Origin: JAFKKS01 sp050187875
GTDB lineage: Bacteria; Pseudomonadota; Alphaproteobacteria; Rhizobiales; Xanthobacteraceae
Direction of reading: 5' to 3'
NCBI GenBank assembly: GCA_050187875.1
Contig: JBFWXB010000020.1
Span: forward strand, 21,767 to 85,766
Length of the DNA: 64,000 bases
The notes under the pieces are model-generated. The model was not told the origin of the DNA, did not search any database, and saw nothing but the letters and a program-made list of their open reading frames with translations. Position 1 is the stretch's first letter; the number at the start of each line of letters is the position of its first letter. The translations under genes were made by a program, and so were the position numbers. Shown one piece after another: positions 59,374 to 64,000 of the stretch.

Positions 59374-60375
59374 CTAATTCTGAACGTCGGAGCGGATTTT
59401 CACGACCGTGCGGCCGCGCACCTTCCCCTCCAGGATGGATTGCCCTGTCGCGATGACATCGGCAAGGCCGATTTCCGTCGCGATTGCGGCGAGCTTTGAC
59501 CGATCGAGGTCGGTTGCGAGGCGCTTCCACGCATCGCGGCGCCGACTTTGCGGGCACATCACGGAATCGATGCCGAGAAGCGACACCCCGCGCAAAATGA
59601 ACGGCGCGACCGAGGTCGGCAGGTCCATGCCGCCGGCGAGGCCGCAGGCGGCGATGGCGCCGCCGTATTTCGTCATGGCGAGGAGGTTCGCGAGCGTGCT
59701 CGAGCCGACCGAATCGATGCCGCCGGCCCAGCGCTCCTTGCCGAGCGGCTTGCCGGGCGCCGAAAGCTCGGCGCGGTCGATGATTTCGGCAGCGCCGAGG
59801 CCCTTGAGGTAGTCCGCCTCCTGCGGCCGTCCGGTCGAGGCGATGACGTGAAAGCCCGCCTTGGCGAGCAGCGCCACTGCGACCGAGCCGACGCCGCCGG
59901 CCGCACCGGTGACGACGATCGGGCCGCTTTTGGGGGTGAGGCCGTGGCGCTCCAGCGCCATCACCGAGAGCATCGCCGTATAGCCGGCGGTGCCGATCGT
60001 CATCGCCTCGCGGCCGCTCATGCCGGCGGGAAGCGGGACCAGCCAGTCGCCCTTGAGCCGCGCCTTCTCGGCATAGGCGCCGAGATGCGTCTCGCCGACA
60101 CCCCAGCCGTTGAGGATCACGCGGTCGCCCGCCTTCCATTCTGGATGGCTCGACGTCTCGACCGTGCCGATGAGATCGATGCCGGGGATCATCGGGAAGC
60201 GGCGCACCACCGGCGCCCGGCCGGTGACGGCAAGCCCGTCCTTGTAATTCACCGTCGACCATTCGACCGCGACGGTGACGTCGCCGTCCATCAACTCGCT
60301 CTCGTCGAAATCGACGAGGCCGACGGTCTGCCCCTTCTCGGCCTTGTCGATGCGGATCGCCTTGAATGTCGCCAC
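59374..60375 (-). CDS. AcuI/YhdH-type quinone-oxidoreductase-like (acrylyl-CoA reductase family) MDR enzyme
   Basis: Zinc-free medium-chain reductase of about 333 residues. The N-terminal GroES-like domain has VEWSTVNYKDGLAVTGR and PGIDLIGTV, and the NADPH fold has TGAAGGVGSVAVALLAKAGFHVIASTGR. The family's segment LGIDSVMCPQSRRRDAW and the end GKVRGRTVVKI match the AcuI/YhdH group, which reduces acryloyl-CoA to propionyl-CoA. GTG 60375 gives the expected length; an ATG 27 nt upstream is possible. It could act with the nearby acyl-CoA synthetase and SDR, but it is on the opposite strand. Confidence 0.88.
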   Translation of the reverse strand: MATFKAIRIDKAEKGQTVGLVDFDESELMDGDVTVAVEWSTVNYKDGLAVTGRAPVVRRFPMIPGIDLIGTVETSSHPEWKAGDRVILNGWGVGETHLGAYAEKARLKGDWLVPLPAGMSGREAMTIGTAGYTAMLSVMALERHGLTPKSGPIVVTGAAGGVGSVAVALLAKAGFHVIASTGRPQEADYLKGLGAAEIIDRAELSAPGKPLGKERWAGGIDSVGSSTLANLLAMTKYGGAIAACGLAGGMDLPTSVAPFILRGVSLLGIDSVMCPQSRRRDAWKRLATDLDRSKLAAIATEIGLADVIATGQSILEGKVRGRTVVKIRSDVQN

Positions 60376-60535
60376 GCATGCCTCGCTTTTGGTGTGCGGC
60401 ATTCATGGCGCGGCAACCGCATCGGCGCAAGCGTCGATCCGTCAGCTTGTCATCGCGCGGCGGCCCCATCATCTTCGCGGCGCCCGATTTTGCTGGAGAA
60501 CCCGTGACGGAACCGCCGAACCCTCCCTGCCCGCT

Positions 60536-61273
60536 TTGAGCGCGCGGCCGCGCTTCCTGCCGGCCGGGACGCAGCCGTGGGGCGCCGTCGCGGCTATCGC
60601 CATCGCCGCCTTTGCGGCCTATGGTGTCCGTGACGGCGTGAACGGCGCCACGCATCATTTTCCCGCGGGCGAGGCATGGAATGCGCTCAGGCACGTCCTC
60701 GTCTGGGGTGCGCCGCTCGTCGTCATCCTTGTGGGCGTGCGACTGACGCAGATTCCGCTGCGCGACTATCTCGGCTGGACCATGCCGAGATTTGCGGACC
60801 TCGCGCTCGGGCTCGCGCTGGCGGTCGTGGTCGGGATTCTTCCGAACCTGCTGCAGTGGGCGGTCACGGGAAAGCCCGTGACGGCGCATCAAGTCGCCGA
60901 CTATCGCAACGCTATCGCGGGCGGCTCGACGAATCTCGGACTGGTGCTCGCCGCCTGGCCGTGGCTTCTGCTGGTCCCGATCGTCGAGGAGACCGTGTTC
61001 CGCGGCTTCCTCTGGCGCAGCTTCGTCTCACGCCTCGGCCATGCCGGAACGCTGCTCGCGACGGCGCTCCTCTTCTCGGCGATCCACTATCCGCAAGCCA
61101 TCATGCCGAACGGCTCGTTCAACGAATGGCCGCTGATCGATCACTTCATCGGCGGCGTGGCGCTCGGCGCGATGCGCTGGCGCAGCGGCACCAGCACGGT
61201 GCCGATCGCGATGCACGCCTGGCTCAATATCTGGGTCGCGATCGCCGTGATGGTGCTGCTGCCGTTCCTATGA
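60536..61273 (+). CDS. CPBP-family intramembrane metalloprotease
   Basis: Polytopic membrane protein of about 245 residues with the three CPBP/Abi motifs: EETVFRG (Glu151, Glu152, Arg156), FSAIH (Phe180, His184) and HAWLN (His227, Asn231). These form the metal site of Rce1-like proteases. The frame is open far upstream, but those codons overlap the AcuI-like gene and are not hydrophobic. No ATG or GTG lies near the first helix, so TTG 60536 is proposed without a clear ribosome site. The stop is 9 bp from the stop of the convergent MFS gene. Confidence 0.83.
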   Translation: MSARPRFLPAGTQPWGAVAAIAIAAFAAYGVRDGVNGATHHFPAGEAWNALRHVLVWGAPLVVILVGVRLTQIPLRDYLGWTMPRFADLALGLALAVVVGILPNLLQWAVTGKPVTAHQVADYRNAIAGGSTNLGLVLAAWPWLLLVPIVEETVFRGFLWRSFVSRLGHAGTLLATALLFSAIHYPQAIMPNGSFNEWPLIDHFIGGVALGAMRWRSGTSTVPIAMHAWLNIWVAIAVMVLLPFL

Positions 61274-61282
61274 CCGGCAGTA

Positions 61283-62524
61283 TTACGCTGGTGCGGGTGC
61301 AAGACGCTCGATCGGCTTCTCGACGATCGGCAGGTTGATGAGACCCGACATCACGCCGAAAGCAACGGAGAGCCACCAGACGATGTTGTAGGAGCCCGTC
61401 GCTTCGAACAGCACGCCGCCGAGCCACACGCCGAGGAAGCCGCCGACCTGATGGCTGAAGAAGGCAAAGCCATAAAGCGTCGCCATCCAGCGCGTGCCGA
61501 ACATCAAGGCGACGAGCGCTGAGGTCGGCGGCACCGTCGAGAGCCACATCAGCCCCGTCACTGCGCCGAAGATGAGCGCGCTCGCCGCCGAAGGCGGCAG
61601 CAGCACGAAAACGGCGATCGCAAGTGCGCGTGTGAAATAGATGAAGGACAGGATGTAGCGCTTCGGCATGCGGTTGCCGAGCCAGCCCGAGGTCAGCGAG
61701 CCGATGATGTTGAACACGCCGATGACGGCGAGCGTCCATCCGCCGACCTCGACCGACAATCCGCGGTCGACGAGATAGGCCGGCATGTGGACGGTGACGA
61801 AAGCGAGCTGGAAGCCGCAGGTGAAGAAGCCGATCACCAGCAGCACGTAGCTGCGATGCGAGAAGGCGATCGAAAGCGTTTGGCGCAGCGACTGCGGCAC
61901 GTCCGCTGCGGCGACCGTCGGCGTCGCGCCGCGCGGCGTCGCCAGCATCACAGCAAAGGGGACGATCGTCAGCACGACGACGGCGAACACGAGCAGCGTG
62001 TTCTCCCAACCGTAAGCGCGCATCAGATAGACGCCGAGCGGCGAGAACACGAACTGACCGAGCGAGCCGGCGGCGGTGCCCGCCCCCAACGACAGCGAGC
62101 GCCAACTCGGCGGCACGAGCTTAGCGAAAGCGGCGAGCACGATGTTGAACGAACACCCCGAGAGGCCGAAGCCGATCAGCACGCCGGCGGAAAGGTCGAG
62201 CAGACCGGGCGTCGACGCAGAGGTCATCAGCGCAAGGCCGGCGGCGTAGAGGATCGCGCCGATCGTGAGCACGCGCACGGTGCCGAAGCGGTCGGCGATC
62301 GCGCCGGCGAAAGGCTGGCCGATGCCCCACAGCAAATTCTGAATCGCGAGCGCGAGGCCGAAGACGTCACGGCCCCAGCCGTGCGAGGTCGACATGGGGC
62401 TGAGGAAGAAGCCGAGCGTCGAGCGCGGACCGAAGGTCACCGCCGCGATAATGCAACCGGCGAGGATGATGAGGCCGGGCGTACGCCAGGCGCGCACCGC
62501 GCCACTTGTTTCGATGGACGACAT
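61283..62524 (-). CDS. MFS transporter (oxalate/formate antiporter-like)
   Basis: Twelve-helix major-facilitator protein of 413 residues. The helix 2-3 loop reads GAIADRFGTVRVL and the second-half loop reads SGWLGNRMPKRYIL. The pattern (PGLIILAGCIIAAVTFGPRSTLGFFLSPMSTSHGWGRDVFG at the start) is that of the OxlT/monocarboxylate-type group. ATG 62524 has GGAG in a good position, and the 38-codon extension upstream is rejected. Substrate unknown. Convergent with the CPBP protease gene. Confidence 0.87.
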   Translation of the reverse strand: MSSIETSGAVRAWRTPGLIILAGCIIAAVTFGPRSTLGFFLSPMSTSHGWGRDVFGLALAIQNLLWGIGQPFAGAIADRFGTVRVLTIGAILYAAGLALMTSASTPGLLDLSAGVLIGFGLSGCSFNIVLAAFAKLVPPSWRSLSLGAGTAAGSLGQFVFSPLGVYLMRAYGWENTLLVFAVVVLTIVPFAVMLATPRGATPTVAAADVPQSLRQTLSIAFSHRSYVLLVIGFFTCGFQLAFVTVHMPAYLVDRGLSVEVGGWTLAVIGVFNIIGSLTSGWLGNRMPKRYILSFIYFTRALAIAVFVLLPPSAASALIFGAVTGLMWLSTVPPTSALVALMFGTRWMATLYGFAFFSHQVGGFLGVWLGGVLFEATGSYNIVWWLSVAFGVMSGLINLPIVEKPIERLAPAPA

Positions 62525-62635
62525 AGGTGCGCTCCTGCATGGGCACGCGAGGGACCAGAAACATAGGGATCGTGCGCGCGATGCCAAATTGAAGTTTGTG
62601 ATCGGATCAATGCGCGCCGTGCATGGGTTCGCGCG

Positions 62636-62664
62636 CATCCTCCCCCGTGAAACGGGGGAGGATG
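62636..62664. repeat. Perfect hairpin CATCCTCCCCCGT-GAA-ACGGGGGAGGATG
   Basis: A 13-bp perfect stem with a 3-nt loop in the gap between the SleB-like gene and the MFS gene (both minus). It could terminate the SleB-like transcript, although no U-run follows in that direction; the CTCCCCCG frame is also a common rhizobial intergenic repeat. A short direct repeat GCCTAAAGCT lies just to the right (62694 and 62713). Confidence 0.6.
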
Positions 62665-62719
62665 GAGCGAATCCGTAAGCCGCTCTCTATGAGCCTAAAG
62701 CTTTTCGATGGGCCTAAAG

Positions 62720-64000
62720 CTACAGCTTCGCGGCGGCGTCGGCGGTGACCGCGGCATGCGGCCAGGAGGGCTCGTCAGAGCCGTCGCCCCATTTGCGCGG
62801 GCGATAGAAGCTATGCAGGCCGATCTTCGAGAGGCGGCGCATCGAGCGCACCCAATAAGGATAGACGTAGGACGCGTGATAGTGCGTCGCCTTGCCGACC
62901 TCCTTCACCCACAATTTGCCGTCGAGGGTGAGATGCGCGATGCGCTTCGCGCGCTCCCACTGCTCGGGCTCGGTGACGATGTCGGGGATGCCGTCGCAAG
63001 CGAAGGTGAACTGGCACGACAGGTGGCGGCGCGCGTTCTGATAGACAACGCCGCAGATGTCGTCGGGATAGTAGCCCGAGAACGCGCGGTTGATGACGAC
63101 CTGGGCGACGGCGATCTGGCCGCGCACTGGCTCGCTGCGCGATTCGAAATAAACGGCGTTGGCGAGGCACTTCTCCGCTTTCGCGCGTGCCTTGAGGCTC
63201 AAGCCCAACCGTTCGGCCGGGCTCTTCGGCCGCGCCGCTTCAGCAGTGACCTCGCCCTTGCCGGCGACCGTAACGGCGTCGCGCTCCGCCTTCGACTTGT
63301 CGCTGAGGCTGAGCGCGCGCGCCGGCTCTTTCGGCGACGGCGTGTCCGTGTTCGCCTCGGCGACCGCGGGCGCGCGCGGCAGCATGACGATCGGCGCCTC
63401 ATCGGGCGCCCAAGGCTCAACCTTGCCGATCTTCGCGCCCATCGGGCCGCCATCGAAATAGATGCGCCCGACCGTGTAGATCCGCGCGAGCTCACGTTCC
63501 GGCGCGGTGTCGGCGGTCGCCGCTTCGCTGTCCGGCTCGTCCTGGCCGGGGCCCGGCACCTGCGGCGACATTTCGAGCGAGAGCGCGATGTCGAATTCGG
63601 GAAACGACTCGAAACGCGCGGCCGCCTCGAGGTCCTCGACCTCACGGCGCGGCGGCGCCCCGCGCCGCGCCTCCTGGCGCACGATCAGAGGAATATCGTC
63701 GGCGGGCTTGACCTGCAGGACGATCTCGCCGGCCGGCGCGATCGCCGCCGGCTCGGGTTTCGCGGCGGGCACGGCCGGAGGCTTCGCGCCGGGCACGAGC
63801 CGATCGCCTTTCAGAGCACGGTTGACGGCCGGGTAGACGCGGGCGGTGCGATCGGCATCCTCGTGGAAGCGGCGCGGGAGCGTGCCCGTCATCTCCGGGT
63901 CGGCGGAGGTGAAATTGACCCGCTCGATAGCCGGCGGCGCGGGAATAAACGTCCCAAGCGGCTGCGGCAAGGAGAAGGTCGCGGCATGGAGCGTGCCGAA
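62720..64000 (-). CDS. Cell-wall hydrolase (SleB/Hydrolase_2 domain), partial (5' end outside window)
   Basis: The minus-strand frame is open to the right edge, so the N-terminus is missing; an internal TTG at 63970 is not needed as a start. About 280 residues of Pro/Ala/Glu-rich, low-complexity sequence precede a C-terminal SleB-type domain (about 130 residues: KCLANAVYFESRSEPVRGQI, VVINRAFSGYYPDDICGVVYQ, CQFTFACDG, ATHYHASYVYPYW). SleB-family enzymes are lytic transglycosylases cutting peptidoglycan; the Glu in YFESRSE is the likely catalytic acid. In rhizobia such proteins act in envelope remodelling rather than germination. The long linker suggests a periplasmic or membrane-anchored enzyme. 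Confidence 0.85.
   Translation of the reverse strand, partial: FGTLHAATFSLPQPLGTFIPAPPAIERVNFTSADPEMTGTLPRRFHEDADRTARVYPAVNRALKGDRLVPGAKPPAVPAAKPEPAAIAPAGEIVLQVKPADDIPLIVRQEARRGAPPRREVEDLEAAARFESFPEFDIALSLEMSPQVPGPGQDEPDSEAATADTAPERELARIYTVGRIYFDGGPMGAKIGKVEPWAPDEAPIVMLPRAPAVAEANTDTPSPKEPARALSLSDKSKAERDAVTVAGKGEVTAEAARPKSPAERLGLSLKARAKAEKCLANAVYFESRSEPVRGQIAVAQVVINRAFSGYYPDDICGVVYQNARRHLSCQFTFACDGIPDIVTEPEQWERAKRIAHLTLDGKLWVKEVGKATHYHASYVYPYWVRSMRRLSKIGLHSFYRPRKWGDGSDEPSWPHAAVTADAAAKL

Overview
The window is GC-rich DNA (roughly 65 % by eye) that reads as the chromosome of an alphaproteobacterium, most likely of the order Hyphomicrobiales (Rhizobiales; Bradyrhizobium/Xanthobacteraceae-like). 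The evidence is the conserved DUF2948-hisD-UPF0262-phosphatase-maf block, the style of the intergenic palindromic repeats, many GTG/TTG starts, and protein families typical of that group. No phage, CRISPR array, rRNA or replication origin was seen.

Layout. (1) 1-9.9 kb: a nitrogen-compound scavenging island. On the minus strand are an FAD oxidoreductase, a periplasmic binding protein and an amino-acid ABC permease that runs off the left edge. Divergently on the plus strand is a tight operon: PotD-type binding protein, RidA, ABC ATPase, two permeases, a metal-ligand-poor M24 (creatinase-like) hydrolase and a DadA-type FAD dehydrogenase. Together they look like uptake, amide/C-N hydrolysis, oxidative deamination and imine detoxification of an unknown amino compound. 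(2) 10-17.3 kb: two MFS transporters, an orphan [2Fe-2S] subunit, and a hyuB-hyuA hydantoinase/oxoprolinase pair, ended by a degenerate tRNA-Asn-like gene. (3) 17.4-21.7 kb: a three-gene cassette (BioF2/FemAB-type acyltransferase, flavin oxidoreductase, flippase). (4) 21.7-32.4 kb: housekeeping metal and sulfur genes: msrQ, modABC with a Mo-box-like palindrome, a threonine-synthase-like enzyme, an Lrp regulator, and cysJ-cysI-cysG for reduction of sulfite to sulfide with siroheme synthesis.

(5) 32.3-50.0 kb: a complete Wzx/Wzy-type exopolysaccharide locus in four transcription units. It has a polymerase coupled to a GH5 glycanase; a GT4-WecG fusion glycosyltransferase, flippase and methyltransferase; a long minus operon (Wza-like lipoprotein, beta-barrel protein, Wzc-type BY-kinase, small secreted protein, GumK-like glycosyltransferase, FkbM methyltransferase, pyruvyl transferase); and the initiating sugar transferase and ManC. 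Two of its long intergenic regions share a 34-nt element. The locus is bordered on the right by an IS110 transposase remnant.

(6) 50.5-64 kb: metabolic genes separated by dense palindromic repeats: DMT exporter, thioesterase, DUF2948-hisD-UPF0262-phosphatase-maf (without infA and yacG), acyl-CoA synthetase, SDR, a secreted hypothetical, an AcuI-like reductase, a CPBP protease, an MFS transporter and a SleB cell-wall hydrolase that runs off the right edge.
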